From Micrococcales bacterium (GTDB lineage: Bacteria > Actinomycetota > Actinomycetes > Actinomycetales > Dermatophilaceae), in contig JAJTBD010000006.1 of assembly GCA_021287075.1 (NCBI GenBank), positions 62,001-126,000 on the forward strand: 64,000 bases of DNA, given 5' to 3'. The stretch's first letter is position 1. The number at the start of each line of letters is the position of its first letter. The notes beneath the pieces are model-generated. The model was given only the letters and a program-made list of their open reading frames with translations. It did not search any database and was not told where the DNA came from. Shown piece by piece: positions 17,524-26,780 of this stretch. The position numbers were made by a program, and so were the translations under genes.

Positions 17524-18306
17524 ATGACCGCCACCCCCGAAGCCATCGCCACCGCCGCGGCCCGCCTCGCCGAGGCCCACCGCACCCACACGGCCGTCGA
17601 GCCGGTGCGCGACATCCTCGGCACCGAGGACATCGATGCGGCGTATGCCGCGCAGTCGGCCAACATCGCCACCCGCCTCGACCACGGCGCCCAGATCGTC
17701 GGCCGCAAGATCGGGCTGACGGCCAAGGTCGTCCAGGAGCAGTTCGGCGTCGACCAGCCCGACTTCGGCTTCCTGCTCGACGACATGGCGGTCGAGGACG
17801 GCGCCGACGTCAGCCTCGCCGAGCTGATCGACCCCCGTGCCGAGGGCGAGCTGGCCTTCACGCTGAAGGCCGACCTCGACGGCGAGCTCACGCCGGAGCG
17901 CGTGCGCGACGCCGTCGAGCATGTGATCGCCTCGATCGAGATCGTCGACAGCCGCATCAACGGCCGCGTCAGCATCGTCGACACCGTCTCCGACAACGCC
18001 GCGGCCGCCCTCTATGTGCTCGGCAGCGAGCGGCGCACCCTGGCCGAGGTCGAGCCGCGTGAGGTCTCGATGGTCATGCGCGTCGACGGGCAGGTGGTCT
18101 CCGAGGGCGCCGGGGCGGCCTGCCTCGGCGACCCGCTGACCGCCCTGATGTGGCTGGCCGAGACCGCCCAGCGCTATGGCAGCCCGCTGCGCGCCGGCAT
18201 GGTCGTGCTCTCCGGCGCCCTCGGCCCGATGGTCTCGGCCGAGCCCGGGCAGCTGGTCGAGGTGGAGATCACCGGGCTCGGCACCGCCAGCTGCCGCTTC
18301 GTCTGA
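17524..18306 (+). CDS. 2-keto-4-pentenoate hydratase family protein (MhpD/HpaH-like)
   Basis: 260 residues, full length for the fumarylacetoacetate hydrolase-like hydratases. Family signatures include IVGRKIGLTAKVVQEQFGVDQPDFGFL (near 58-85), the acidic metal-site residues in RAEGELAF near 115-122, and GLPLTAL-like GDPLTALMWLAE near 202. Such enzymes hydrate 2-hydroxypenta-2,4-dienoate in meta-cleavage degradation of aromatics. None of the other meta-cleavage genes (aldolase, dehydrogenase, dioxygenase) is nearby, so the true substrate is uncertain. Start at ATG 17524. Confidence 0.88.
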   Translation: MTATPEAIATAAARLAEAHRTHTAVEPVRDILGTEDIDAAYAAQSANIATRLDHGAQIVGRKIGLTAKVVQEQFGVDQPDFGFLLDDMAVEDGADVSLAELIDPRAEGELAFTLKADLDGELTPERVRDAVEHVIASIEIVDSRINGRVSIVDTVSDNAAAALYVLGSERRTLAEVEPREVSMVMRVDGQVVSEGAGAACLGDPLTALMWLAETAQRYGSPLRAGMVVLSGALGPMVSAEPGQLVEVEITGLGTASCRFV

Positions 18307-18314
18307 GCCTCGGC

Positions 18315-18854
18315 TCAGCCGCCCTCCCCGCGTGCCCACGCGAGCACCGGGCCGAGGGCCGCCCGGTCCACGTGGTCGGCGGACACCCCGGCCTGCGCCG
18401 CGGCCGCGGTGTTCTCCGGGGTCGGGTGCCGTCGGGCCTGCGAGCGCAGCCGCCAGTTGGCGAAGCGCATCAGCACCCGCTCCAGCCGGGACAGCGCCTG
18501 GTAGTCGATCGCGCCCCTGAGGTGGAAGACCGAGATCTGCTCGAGCGTGGCCTGCGGCAGGTTGTTGGCGACGGTCTCGGCCCGCTCGGGGCTGTCCGGT
18601 GGTGTCATGCCGACCATCACCAGTGCGACCCGGTGTCCGCCCAGAGGCCCCGACGGGTCCCTGAGGACGGCCGCGTCGGCGACGCGACCGGCATACACGG
18701 GGGAGAGGACCACGACCGTGTCGTGCCCGGCCAGCCGCTCCCGGCTGAGGCCGTCCGCCTCCAGCAGGTCGGCGTCGAGATCCTGGGCGAGCCACGCGGC
18801 ATACCGCTGCGTGCTGCCGTGACGGGTGGAATAGGCGACGGCCGTGCCGGCCAT
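18315..18854 (-). CDS. Flavodoxin-domain protein (protoporphyrinogen oxidase HemG-like fold)
   Basis: 179 residues. The N-terminus MAGTAVAYSTRHGSTQRYAAWLA has the T/S-x-x-G-[NSH]-T/S FMN phosphate loop of flavodoxins, and VVLSPVYAGRVADA near 58 is the second FMN-facing loop. The C-terminal 60 residues carry an Arg-rich helix. Likely FMN-binding redox protein; menaquinone-linked HemG-like activity is one option but not supported by neighbours. ATG 18854 has AAGGAG 8 nt upstream. The gene converges with the hydratase, separated by 8 nt. Confidence 0.75.
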   Translation of the reverse strand: MAGTAVAYSTRHGSTQRYAAWLAQDLDADLLEADGLSRERLAGHDTVVVLSPVYAGRVADAAVLRDPSGPLGGHRVALVMVGMTPPDSPERAETVANNLPQATLEQISVFHLRGAIDYQALSRLERVLMRFANWRLRSQARRHPTPENTAAAAQAGVSADHVDRAALGPVLAWARGEGG

Positions 18855-18912
18855 GGCGGGCTCCTTCGACGATGCCTTCCGCACTCGCGAGCCTAGGGCT
18901 CGGGCGCCGACC

Positions 18913-18918
18913 TACGCT
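18913..18918 (+). promoter_or_regulatory. -10 hexamer TACGCT
   Basis: Six nt before ATG 18925. GGAGG also directly precedes the ATG but too close to serve as a normal Shine-Dalgarno. Confidence 0.4.
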
Positions 18919-18924
18919 GGGAGG

Positions 18925-20139
18925 ATGTGCGACACCTTCGTCACGTTGACCGACGACGGGGTCCTCTTCGCCAAGAACAGCGACCGTGACCCCAACGAGG
19001 CGCAGACCCTTCGGTGGTATGCCGCGGCCGACTATGGCCCCGGGGCGACCGTGCGTTGCACCTGGAGCGAGATCCCGCAGGCGGAGCACACCCACGCCGT
19101 GCTGCTGAGCCAGCCGTGGTGGATGTGGGGCGCCGAGATGGGCGCCAACGAGCATGGCGTCGTCATCGGCAACGAGGCGATCTTCACCCGGCGCAGGGGG
19201 CGCTACCGGCGCGAGCCCCAGGAGCTGCTCGGGATGGACCTGCTGCGCCTGGCCCTGGAGCGGGCCGCCACCGCCCGCGACGCGGCCGCGGTGATCGTCC
19301 GGCTGCTGGAGCGCTATGGCCAGGGCGGCTCGGCCAGCCACGAGCACCCGTGGACCTCCTATGACAACAGCTATCTGATCGCCGACCCGACCGGCGCCTA
19401 TGTCCTGGAGACCGCCGGACGGCACTGGGACATCGAGGAGGTCCGCGGCCCGGGGCGCGCGATCTCCAACGGGCTGACGATCGAGGGCATGCGCTGGCGC
19501 TGGGAGGACCCGGTCCGCACCCGCGCGGCCAGGGCGGCCGCTCGGCGGGCGCACACCCAGGCCTGTGCCGAGGCCGCGCGCGAGGTGCCCGACCTCATCG
19601 CAGGCCTGCGTGAGCACGGCGGGCCCGCGCCGGCGTATGCCGCCACGACCGGGGCGCTCGGCGCGCCGTGTGTGCACGCGGGCGGCCGCCTCGCCGCGAC
19701 CCAGACGACGGCCAGCTGGGTGACCGACCTGCGCGGGGGAGCGGCGGGCGCCACCCACTGGGTGACGGGCGTGTCCGCGCCCTGCACGGCGCTCTTCGTG
19801 CCGGCCCGCGTCCAGGAGCCCGCCGACGACCAGGGCTATGCGCTCGACGACCACCACCGCGGCGAGTTCCGGTGGTGGCGGCACGAGGAGCTGCACCGCC
19901 TCGCCCTGCGCGACCTGCCCGGCTCGCTGGCCACCTTCGCCGCCGAGCGCGACCGCCTGGAGTCGGACTGCCTCGACCAGCCCCCGGCGACGGCCCACGC
20001 GCTGGCCGCCGCCGACGCGGCATACGCACGATGGGCCGACCACCTGAGGGAGGTCGCGCTGCCCGACCGCCGCCCGGCGTGGCTGCGCCGTCGCTGGGCC
20101 GCCTGGGACCGCCAGGCCGGCATGCCGGCCACCGCGTGA
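18925..20139 (+). CDS. C69 family dipeptidase / secernin-like N-terminal nucleophile hydrolase
   Basis: 404 residues beginning MCDTFVTLTDDGVLFAKNSDRDPNEAQ. Cys2, exposed after removal of Met1, is the expected nucleophile, and the KNSDR motif is typical of C69/secernin proteins. GAEMGANEHGVVIGNEAIF (near 72-90) is the second family signature. The protein is probably cytoplasmic and cleaves dipeptides or acyl-amide bonds. Three exact nonamer copies lie within the gene (19017, 19635, 20017), the highest density of any gene here. It is not in an operon; hmp follows 134 bp later behind its own start region. Confidence 0.87.
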   Translation: MCDTFVTLTDDGVLFAKNSDRDPNEAQTLRWYAAADYGPGATVRCTWSEIPQAEHTHAVLLSQPWWMWGAEMGANEHGVVIGNEAIFTRRRGRYRREPQELLGMDLLRLALERAATARDAAAVIVRLLERYGQGGSASHEHPWTSYDNSYLIADPTGAYVLETAGRHWDIEEVRGPGRAISNGLTIEGMRWRWEDPVRTRAARAAARRAHTQACAEAAREVPDLIAGLREHGGPAPAYAATTGALGAPCVHAGGRLAATQTTASWVTDLRGGAAGATHWVTGVSAPCTALFVPARVQEPADDQGYALDDHHRGEFRWWRHEELHRLALRDLPGSLATFAAERDRLESDCLDQPPATAHALAAADAAYARWADHLREVALPDRRPAWLRRRWAAWDRQAGMPATA

Positions 20140-20273
20140 CGGCTGCTGCTCCCGACAGGCGGCCACGCCTCCGATTCGCGCGAACGGCGACCATGGGGCA
20201 GAGTGAGGAAACGCGAAAGGCGTTGGAAGTAGAAGGAATCCGGCGCCACTTTCCTCTAAGTCGAAGGAGCCCG

Positions 20274-21491
20274 ATGAAGCTCTCACCCGAATCCGAGGCC
20301 GTCGTCAAGGCGACCGCCGGCGTTGTCGCCGAGCACGCGGAGCAGATCACCAAGACCTTCTATCCCGACATGTTCGCGGCACACCCCGAGCTCATGCGGG
20401 TGTTCAACAAGGCCAACCAGGCGATCGGTGAGCAGCCCAAGGCGCTCGCGGCCTCCGTCGTGGCCTATGCCGTCAACCTCATCGACCCGGACGCGCCCGA
20501 CTTCACTCCGGTGATGGAGCGCATCGCCCACAAGCACGTCTCCCTCGGCATCCAGGCCCAGGAGTACACGATCGTCGGTCACCACCTGCTCAAGGCGGTC
20601 GGCACCGTCCTCGGCGACGCGGTCACGCCCGAGGTCGCCTCCGCGTGGGACGAGGTCTACTGGCTCTTCGCCACCGCCCTGATCGCCGAGGAGGCCAAGC
20701 TCTATGCGCTCGGCGGCACCGACCCCGAGCACCCCTGGCGCAAGTACACCGTCGTCGAGCGCACCGAGGAGACCCCCGAGGTCTTCAGCCTCGCGCTCAC
20801 ACCCGTCGAGGGCGACCTGCCGGGCCACCGCACGGGGCAGTATGTCGCGATCGCCGTCGACCTCCCGGACGGCGAGCGCCAGCCGCGCCAGTACACGATC
20901 TCCAACGGTGCGGGCGCCGAGAGCCTCCAGGTGACCGTCCGCCGGGTCAGGGGCGTCGACGGCGTCCCCGACGGGCAGGTCTCCGGCTGGCTCTATGACA
21001 ACGCCCAGCCCGGCACCGTCCTCGACGTCTCGCAGCCCGCCGGCGATGTCATCCTCGACGACACCGACGCGCCGCTCGTGCTCGTCTCCGCCGGCATCGG
21101 CGTCACTCCCATGGCTGCGATCCTCGAGGACATCACCGTGCGCCAGCCCAAGCGCGAGGTGCTCGTGCTGCACGCCGACACCGCCCACGGCAACCAGGCG
21201 CTCTATGCGAGCATGCGCAAGCGCATCGAGTTCCTCGACAACGCGAGCAGCCAGGTCTGGTACGAGGAGGGCGCCGACTCGGCGCCGACCCTGCGCCCTG
21301 CCAAGGCGGGTCGCATGGACCTGACCGATGTCGAGATCCCCTCGGGCGCAAAGGTCTTCATGTGCGGCCCGCTGCCGTTCATGCGCGACGCGCGCAAGGC
21401 GCTGCTCGCCAAGGGCGTCGCGGCCGAGAACATCGGCTACGAGGTCTTCGGCCCCGACCTGTGGGCGCAGAACCCCGACTCCGCGGCCTGA
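20274..21491 (+). CDS. hmp: Flavohemoprotein, nitric oxide dioxygenase
   Basis: 405 residues, the usual length for Hmp. Residues 1-137 are a globin with the proximal histidine in AHKHVSLGI near 86; 150-255 form the FAD-binding domain with RQYTISN near 204; the NAD domain has SAGIGVTPM near 271 and FMCGPLPFM near 362. It turns NO plus O2 into nitrate using NADH. Start ATG 20274 has AAGGAG upstream. The 5' region (20170-20273) is relatively AT-rich, but I see no certain NsrR or other operator. The gene ends just before the hairpin at 21501-21556. Confidence 0.96.
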   Translation: MKLSPESEAVVKATAGVVAEHAEQITKTFYPDMFAAHPELMRVFNKANQAIGEQPKALAASVVAYAVNLIDPDAPDFTPVMERIAHKHVSLGIQAQEYTIVGHHLLKAVGTVLGDAVTPEVASAWDEVYWLFATALIAEEAKLYALGGTDPEHPWRKYTVVERTEETPEVFSLALTPVEGDLPGHRTGQYVAIAVDLPDGERQPRQYTISNGAGAESLQVTVRRVRGVDGVPDGQVSGWLYDNAQPGTVLDVSQPAGDVILDDTDAPLVLVSAGIGVTPMAAILEDITVRQPKREVLVLHADTAHGNQALYASMRKRIEFLDNASSQVWYEEGADSAPTLRPAKAGRMDLTDVEIPSGAKVFMCGPLPFMRDARKALLAKGVAAENIGYEVFGPDLWAQNPDSAA

Positions 21492-21500
21492 GCACCCCAC

Positions 21501-21556
21501 CACGCAGGGACCGTATGCCGCGTGCGCGCCCAGCGCACGCGGCATACCCCTGCGTG
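21501..21556 (+). terminator. Hairpin after hmp made of an inverted nonamer pair
   Basis: CACGCAGGG (21501-21509) pairs with CCCTGCGTG (21548-21556); after a 3 nt bulge ACC, the 15 bp arm beginning GTATGCCGC (21513-21527) pairs with the arm ending GCGGCATAC (21533-21547), leaving a 5 nt loop. Both nonamers are exact. Terminator role inferred from position 9 nt past the hmp stop. Confidence 0.85.
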
Positions 21557-21604
21557 GGGGTGACCACCCCGTGGCCGGCACCCGGGGAGCGTGCTGCCGT
21601 CGGG

Positions 21605-21610
21605 TAGCCT
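21605..21610 (+). promoter_or_regulatory. -10 hexamer TAGCCT of the leuS leader
   Basis: Eight nt before the leader ATG at 21619; suggests the transcript begins at the leader peptide itself. Confidence 0.5.
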
Positions 21611-21618
21611 TGGGCGCG

Positions 21619-21654
21619 ATGGCACGGCAGCTCCTCCTTATACAGCCGCGCTGA
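21619..21654 (+). CDS. Leucine leader peptide of leuS (MARQLLLIQPR)
   Basis: 11 codons then TGA. It carries Leu-Leu-Leu-Ile encoded CTC CTC CTT ATA; CTT and ATA are rare in this high-GC sequence, which would increase stalling when charged tRNA-Leu is scarce. It lies 110 nt before leuS, with a terminator hairpin (21695-21716) in between, the layout of ribosome-mediated attenuation. Leaders of this kind are established for amino-acid genes in actinobacteria; assignment here is from the arrangement. Confidence 0.8.
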   Translation: MARQLLLIQPR

Positions 21655-21694
21655 TCCGATCGGCCGAGACGGCCCACCACGGACAGCCGCGGCG

Positions 21695-21720
21695 AACCCC
21701 TCCTGCGCGAGGGGTTTTGT
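21695..21720 (+). terminator. Attenuator hairpin ahead of leuS
   Basis: AACCCCTC (21695-21702) pairs with GAGGGGTT (21709-21716) around a 6 nt loop and is followed by TTGT. With the Leu leader peptide 40 nt upstream this is the likely conditional terminator. The competing antiterminator pairing was not resolved by eye. Confidence 0.75.
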
Positions 21721-21763
21721 CGTGTGAGGAGCACGTGCACGCAGACGAGGACGAAGGACGGAC

Positions 21764-24679
21764 ATGAGCGAGACGCCGCACCGCTACACCGCCGAGCTGG
21801 CGGGGCAGATCGAGACGGCCTGGCAGGACCGCTGGGAGGCGCAGGGCACCTACCACGCGCCCAACCCCGCCGGCCCGTGGGCCGACCCCGAGGCCGTGGG
21901 CCGGTTCGACGACCACCTGCTCGTGCTCGACATGTTCCCCTACCCCTCCGGGGCCGGCCTGCACGTCGGGCACCCGCTCGGCTATATCGCCACCGACGTC
22001 TTCGCGCGCTTCAACCGGATGACCGGGCGCAATGTCCTGCACTGCCTCGGCTATGACGCCTTCGGCCTGCCGGCGGAGCAGTATGCCGTCCAGACCGGCC
22101 AGCACCCGCGCAAGACGACCGAGGACAACATCGTCATCATGGCCCGGCAGCTGCGCCGCCTCGGCCTGGGACACGACGACCGGCGCGCGATCCGCACGAT
22201 CGACCCCGACTACTACCGCTGGACCCAGTGGATCTTCCAGCAGATCTGGAACGCCTGGTATGACACCGAGGCCGTCCGCCCCGACGGCGGCACCGGCCAG
22301 GCCCGGCCCATCGCCGAGCTGGAGGCCCAGTTCGAGGCGGGGGAGCGCGTGCTGCCGCAGGAGTACGCCGGGCGGGCCTGGGCCGACCTGACCAACGCCG
22401 AGCAGGGGCACGTGCTCGACGGCTTCCGGCTGGCCTATGCCTCCGAGGCGCCGGTCAACTGGGCGCCCGGCCTGGGCACCGTGCTGTCCAACGAGGAGAT
22501 CACCAACGACGGGCGCTCCGAGGTCGGCAACTATCCCGTCTTCCGCACCAACCTGCGCCAGTGGATGATGCGGATCACCGCCTATGCCGACCGGCTGGCC
22601 GACGACCTCGACCGGGTCGACTGGCCCGACAAGGTCAAGACCATGCAGCGCAACTGGATCGGCCGGAGCCAGGGCGCCCGCGTCGACTTCGCCACGCCTG
22701 CCGGTGAGGCGATCTCGGTCTTCACCACCCGCCCCGACACGCTGTTCGGCGCGACCTTCATGGTGCTGGCGCCCGAGCACCCGCTCGTGCCCGCCCTGAC
22801 GACCGACGCCTGGCCGGCCGACATCCCCGCCGTCTGGACCGGCGGCGCGGCGACCCCGGGCGAGGCCATCGCGGCATACCAGCTGGCCGCCGCGCGCAAG
22901 TCCGATGTCGAGCGCCAGATGGAGGACAAGACCAAGACCGGCGTCTTCACCGGCTCCTATGCCACCAGCCCCGTCGACGGCCGGCAGGTCCCGGTCTTCA
23001 TCGCCGACTACGTCCTGATGGGCTATGGCACGGGAGCGATCATGGCCGTGCCGTGCGGCGACCAGCGCGACTTCGAGTTCGCGACCGAGTTCGAGCTGCC
23101 GATCATCGACATCATCGCCCCGCGCGACGCCGGGGACTGGCCCGGCACGGTGGCCGAGGGCAAGGCCTTCACCGGCGACGGCGTCATGGTCAACTCGGCC
23201 AACGACACCCTCGACCTCAACGGCCTGCCGGTCGCCGAGTCCAAGGCCGCGATGATCGCCTGGCTCGAGGAGCGCGGCCTGGGCGAGGGCACGATCAACT
23301 ACCGCATGCGGGACTGGCTCTTCAGCCGGCAGCGCTACTGGGGCGAGCCCTTCCCGATCGTCTTCGACGAGGACGGCCGCGCGCACGCCGTGCCCGACAG
23401 CCAGCTGCCGGTCGAGCTGCCCGAGGTGCCGGACTACTCTCCCAAGACCTTCGACCCGGAGGACGCCTCGTCCAGCCCCGAGCCGCCGCTGGCGCGCGCC
23501 GAGGACTGGGTCAATGTCGAGCTCGACCTCGGCGACGGTCGGGGCGTGCAGCGCTACCGCCGCGAGACCAACACGATGCCGCAGTGGGCCGGCTCGTGCT
23601 GGTACTACCTGCGCTATCTCGACCCGGCCAACATGCAGGCGCTGGTCGACGCGGCCAACGAGGACTACTGGATGGGCCCGCGCTCGACACCGGTCGAGGG
23701 CGCCCCGGCGGGCGTGCGCGACCCCGGCGGCGTGGACCTGTATGTCGGCGGCGTCGAGCACGCCGTCCTGCACCTGCTCTATGCGCGCTTCTGGCACAAG
23801 GTGCTCTACGACCTGGGTCACCTCAGCTCCGAGGAGCCCTTCCGCCGCTACTTCTCCCAGGGCTACATCCAGGCCTATGCCTTCCGCGACGAGCGCGGCC
23901 AGGCCGTGCCCGCCGCCGAGGTGGAGGAGCAGGGCGAGGGCGAGAGCGCGAGCTTCACCTGGCAGGGCCAGCCCGTCGCCCGCGAGTACGGCAAGATGGG
24001 CAAGTCGCTCAAGAACATCGTCACGCCCGACGACATGTACGAGCAGTACGGCGCCGACACCTTCCGCGTCTATGAGATGTCGATGGGGCCGCTCGAGCAG
24101 AGCAAGCCGTGGGAGACCCGCGCGATCGTGGGCTCGCAGCGCTTCCTCCAGCGGCTGTGGCGCAATGTCGTCGACGAGGAGACCGGTGAGGTGCGGGTCG
24201 TCGAGACCGCCGTCGACGCCGACACCGAGCGGGTCATGCACCGCACGATCGCGGCGGTCCGCGAGGACTACGCCTCGCTGGGCTTCAACACCGCGGTCGC
24301 GCGGCTGATCGAGTTCAACAACGCCCTGACCAAGCTCGATGCGGTGCCGCGCGAGGCCGCCGAGACCCTGGTCAAGATGGTCGGCCCGGTCGCCCCGCAC
24401 ATCGCCGAGGAGCTGTGGAGCCGGCTGGGCCACACCGAGTCGGTCGTCTATGCGCCCTTCCCCGAGGCCGACGAGACCAAGCTCGTCGAGGAGACCGTCA
24501 CCTGCGTCATCCAGATCAAGGGCAAGGTCCGCGACCGGGTCGAGGTCTCGCCCTCGATCACCGAGGACGAGCTGCGCGAGCTGGCCCTCGCGCGCGACAA
24601 GGTCAAGGCCGCGACCGAGGCCGGCGTGCGCACGGTCATCGTGCGCGCACCCAGGCTCGTCAACGTCGTCCCGGCCTGA
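21764..24679 (+). CDS. leuS: Leucyl-tRNA synthetase
   Basis: 971 residues, bacterial-type LeuRS, about 100 longer than the E. coli enzyme as is common in actinobacteria. The HIGH motif is HVGHPLGY near residue 66, the editing (CP1) domain covers about 290-500 with [13 protein letters not shown] near 322, and the KMSKS loop appears as [10 protein letters not shown] near 742. The anticodon-binding and C-terminal domains are complete, ending NVVPA. It charges tRNA-Leu and edits mischarged norvaline or isoleucine. Expression is likely controlled by the upstream Leu leader peptide. degV starts 10 nt after its stop. Confidence 0.97.
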   Translation: MSETPHRYTAELAGQIETAWQDRWEAQGTYHAPNPAGPWADPEAVGRFDDHLLVLDMFPYPSGAGLHVGHPLGYIATDVFARFNRMTGRNVLHCLGYDAFGLPAEQYAVQTGQHPRKTTEDNIVIMARQLRRLGLGHDDRRAIRTIDPDYYRWTQWIFQQIWNAWYDTEAVRPDGGTGQARPIAELEAQFEAGERVLPQEYAGRAWADLTNAEQGHVLDGFRLAYASEAPVNWAPGLGTVLSNEEITNDGRSEVGNYPVFRTNLRQWMMRITAYADRLADDLDRVDWPDKVKTMQRNWIGRSQGARVDFATPAGEAISVFTTRPDTLFGATFMVLAPEHPLVPALTTDAWPADIPAVWTGGAATPGEAIAAYQLAAARKSDVERQMEDKTKTGVFTGSYATSPVDGRQVPVFIADYVLMGYGTGAIMAVPCGDQRDFEFATEFELPIIDIIAPRDAGDWPGTVAEGKAFTGDGVMVNSANDTLDLNGLPVAESKAAMIAWLEERGLGEGTINYRMRDWLFSRQRYWGEPFPIVFDEDGRAHAVPDSQLPVELPEVPDYSPKTFDPEDASSSPEPPLARAEDWVNVELDLGDGRGVQRYRRETNTMPQWAGSCWYYLRYLDPANMQALVDAANEDYWMGPRSTPVEGAPAGVRDPGGVDLYVGGVEHAVLHLLYARFWHKVLYDLGHLSSEEPFRRYFSQGYIQAYAFRDERGQAVPAAEVEEQGEGESASFTWQGQPVAREYGKMGKSLKNIVTPDDMYEQYGADTFRVYEMSMGPLEQSKPWETRAIVGSQRFLQRLWRNVVDEETGEVRVVETAVDADTERVMHRTIAAVREDYASLGFNTAVARLIEFNNALTKLDAVPREAAETLVKMVGPVAPHIAEELWSRLGHTESVVYAPFPEADETKLVEETVTCVIQIKGKVRDRVEVSPSITEDELRELALARDKVKAATEAGVRTVIVRAPRLVNVVPA

Positions 24680-24689
24680 TCAGCGCGTC

Positions 24690-25550
24690 ATGACCGTCGC
24701 CCTCGTCACCGACTCCACGGCATACCTGCCGGAGGACCTGGTGACGGGGCTCGGCATCCAGGTGGTGCCGCTGCATGTCGTCGTCGACGGCGAGGACCGC
24801 CGCGAGGGGCAGGACATCTCGGCCGCCGAGGTGGCGCAGCGGCTGCGCGCCGGGGCCAGGGTCACCACCTCCCGGCCCTCGCCGGAGGACATGCTCGCGG
24901 CCTATCGGCGCGCGGCCCAGGCCGGCGCGAGCCAGATCGTCTCTGCGCACCTGTCGTCGGCGGTGTCCTCGACCGTGGGGTCGGCGAGCCTCGCGGCGGG
25001 CCAGTCCCCGGTGCCGGTGACCGTGCTCGACACCCGCTCGGTGGCTATGGCCATGGGGCACTCCGTCGTCGCTGGCGTGCGCGCCGCGGAGCGGGGGAGC
25101 GACGCCGCTGCGGTGGCCGAGGTCGTGCGGGCACACTGCGAGGCCTCGACGCTGATCTTCTGCGTCGACTCGCTCGAGTATCTGCGCAGGGGCGGCCGCA
25201 TCGGCGCCGCCTCGGCGCTCGTGGGGTCGGCGCTGGCCATCAAGCCCCTGCTGGGTCTGCGCGACGGTGCGATCGTCCCGATCGAGCGGGTGCGCACCTC
25301 TGCCAAGGCGCTGACCCGGCTGTGCGAGCGCACCGTCGATGCCGTCAGTTCGCTTGCGGCCCAACACGACTGGGTCGACGTCGCCGTCCACCACCTCGAT
25401 GCCGAGGAGCGGGCCGAGCAGGTGGCCGAGACCCTCGCCAATGCCCTGCCCGCGGCCACCCGCCTGCGCCTGGTCGAGATCGGCCCGGTGATCGGCGCGC
25501 ACGCCGGCCCCGGGACGATCGGCGTCTCCATCACGCCGCGGCTGACCTGA
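24690..25550 (+). CDS. DegV family fatty-acid-binding protein
   Basis: 286 residues. Begins MTVALVTDSTAYLPEDLV, the DegV signature with DS-T-x-x-L; further motifs are TSRPSPEDML near 55, SAHLSSAVSSTVGSA near 82-96 and the C-terminal GPVIGAHAGPGTIG (near 262-275). DegV/FakB proteins bind fatty acids and deliver them to the FakA kinase in bacteria that have it; no fakA is in this window. In actinobacteria a degV gene commonly lies between leuS and comEA, as here. ATG 24690 is 10 nt after leuS and probably co-transcribed. Confidence 0.92.
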   Translation: MTVALVTDSTAYLPEDLVTGLGIQVVPLHVVVDGEDRREGQDISAAEVAQRLRAGARVTTSRPSPEDMLAAYRRAAQAGASQIVSAHLSSAVSSTVGSASLAAGQSPVPVTVLDTRSVAMAMGHSVVAGVRAAERGSDAAAVAEVVRAHCEASTLIFCVDSLEYLRRGGRIGAASALVGSALAIKPLLGLRDGAIVPIERVRTSAKALTRLCERTVDAVSSLAAQHDWVDVAVHHLDAEERAEQVAETLANALPAATRLRLVEIGPVIGAHAGPGTIGVSITPRLT

Positions 25551-25649
25551 GACGCCCGGCCGGCGCTCGGCTGTCCACAGCCCGGGCGGAGCCGGGCCGC
25601 TTGTCCACAGCCGCCCTGATCGGCCTCGTGGGCGGGCCGCTCCCATTCC

Positions 25650-25655
25650 TAGCGT
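25650..25655 (+). promoter_or_regulatory. -10 hexamer TAGCGT of comEA
   Basis: Six nt before the comEA ATG at 25662; the interval is occupied by a GTATGCCGC copy (25660-25668) that also covers the start codon. Confidence 0.5.
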
Positions 25656-25661
25656 GCCGGT

Positions 25662-26780
25662 ATGCCGCGTCGCCCCGACCCCCAGCCCGTCGACCGTCTT
25701 GAGGCGTTGCTCGCCGGTGCGCGCGAGCCCGCCCGTGCCCCGGCCGCCGCAGGCCAGCCCCGCCCCTCGCGCGACGCTCCACCTCACTCCGAGGAGCAAC
25801 CCGAGACCGAGGTCGACCCACCTGGTGGCCGGCATCGCCGAGAGGTGCCGCCGAGGCCTCCGGTGCTGGCCCTGCCTGCCGTCCTGCGCAACTCGAGGCT
25901 GTCTGTCCCCGCGCGGGTCCTGGCCGGACTCGCTTGCGTGATCGCCTGTGCCGCAGCGGTGTTCGGCGTGCGGGTGCTGATGGCACAGGAGCGGGCGACG
26001 CCCATCCCGGCCAGCCGCGTGGCGTCGACCGGGGCTGCGGCAGGGGGCGCGGGCTTCACCGGCCCACGGCCCGGTGGCGAGCCCAGCGGGCTGGTCTCCT
26101 CCTCGGTCCCGCCCGCAGGCGCTGCGCCCAGTCCCTCTGGCGCGCCCTCGGGCGGCCAGTCGGGAGGGGCGTCGCAGCCCGGCCAGCCGGCCGCCTCGAC
26201 CGCGCCGCCGGCAGCGGTCGGGCAGCAGGGTGCGACCGGGCAGGCGGGGCAGCCGGGAACGGCCGGGCAGGCGGGGCAGTCGATCACCGTGCACGTGGTG
26301 GGGCAGGTGGCCCGCCCCGCCGTCGTCAGCCTCGCGGCCGGCGCGCGGGTCGGTGACGCCGTGCGGGCGGCGGGGGGACTGACCGCCCGAGCCGATGCCG
26401 CCGCGGTCAACCTGGCCCGGCTGGTCGTCGACGGTGAGCAGATCCGCATCCCCAGACCCGGGGAGGCGTTGCCCCCACCGGCCGGGCAGATGCCGGGCGG
26501 CGGCTCCGGGGCCGCTGCCACGGCACCGTCCGGCGGGTCGGGCGGTGTGGGGTCGGCAGCCGCGGGGTCGGCAGCGGGCGGCGGCGCGGGCCAGGTCAAC
26601 CTCAACACCGCCGACCTCAGCGCGCTCGACGGGCTGCCGGGCGTGGGTCCCGTCCTGGCCCAGCGCATCCTCGACTGGCGCACCGAGCACGGCCGCTTCA
26701 CCTCCGTCGACGAGCTGGGCGAGGTGAGCGGCATCGGCGAGAAGCTCATGGCCCAGCTGGGGCCCAAGGTCACGGTGTGA
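25662..26780 (+). CDS. comEA: Competence protein ComEA (SLBB and helix-hairpin-helix)
   Basis: 372 residues, longer than the 200-residue Bacillus ComEA. A cytoplasmic basic N-terminus of about 80 residues is followed by one transmembrane helix (near 86-108), then a 90-residue Gly/Pro/Gln-rich linker outside the membrane (GATGQAGQPGTAGQAGQ), an SLBB-like domain (TVHVVGQVARPAVVSLAAGARVGDAV, near 207-270), another Gly/Ala linker, and the C-terminal HhH pair from VNLNTADLSALDGLPGVG to the end. HhH binds double-stranded DNA without sequence specificity in known ComEA. It is coupled to comEC by overlapping stop and start. The nonamer GTATGCCGC covers the start codon, read as Met-Pro-Arg. Confidence 0.93.
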   Translation: MPRRPDPQPVDRLEALLAGAREPARAPAAAGQPRPSRDAPPHSEEQPETEVDPPGGRHRREVPPRPPVLALPAVLRNSRLSVPARVLAGLACVIACAAAVFGVRVLMAQERATPIPASRVASTGAAAGGAGFTGPRPGGEPSGLVSSSVPPAGAAPSPSGAPSGGQSGGASQPGQPAASTAPPAAVGQQGATGQAGQPGTAGQAGQSITVHVVGQVARPAVVSLAAGARVGDAVRAAGGLTARADAAAVNLARLVVDGEQIRIPRPGEALPPPAGQMPGGGSGAAATAPSGGSGGVGSAAAGSAAGGGAGQVNLNTADLSALDGLPGVGPVLAQRILDWRTEHGRFTSVDELGEVSGIGEKLMAQLGPKVTV

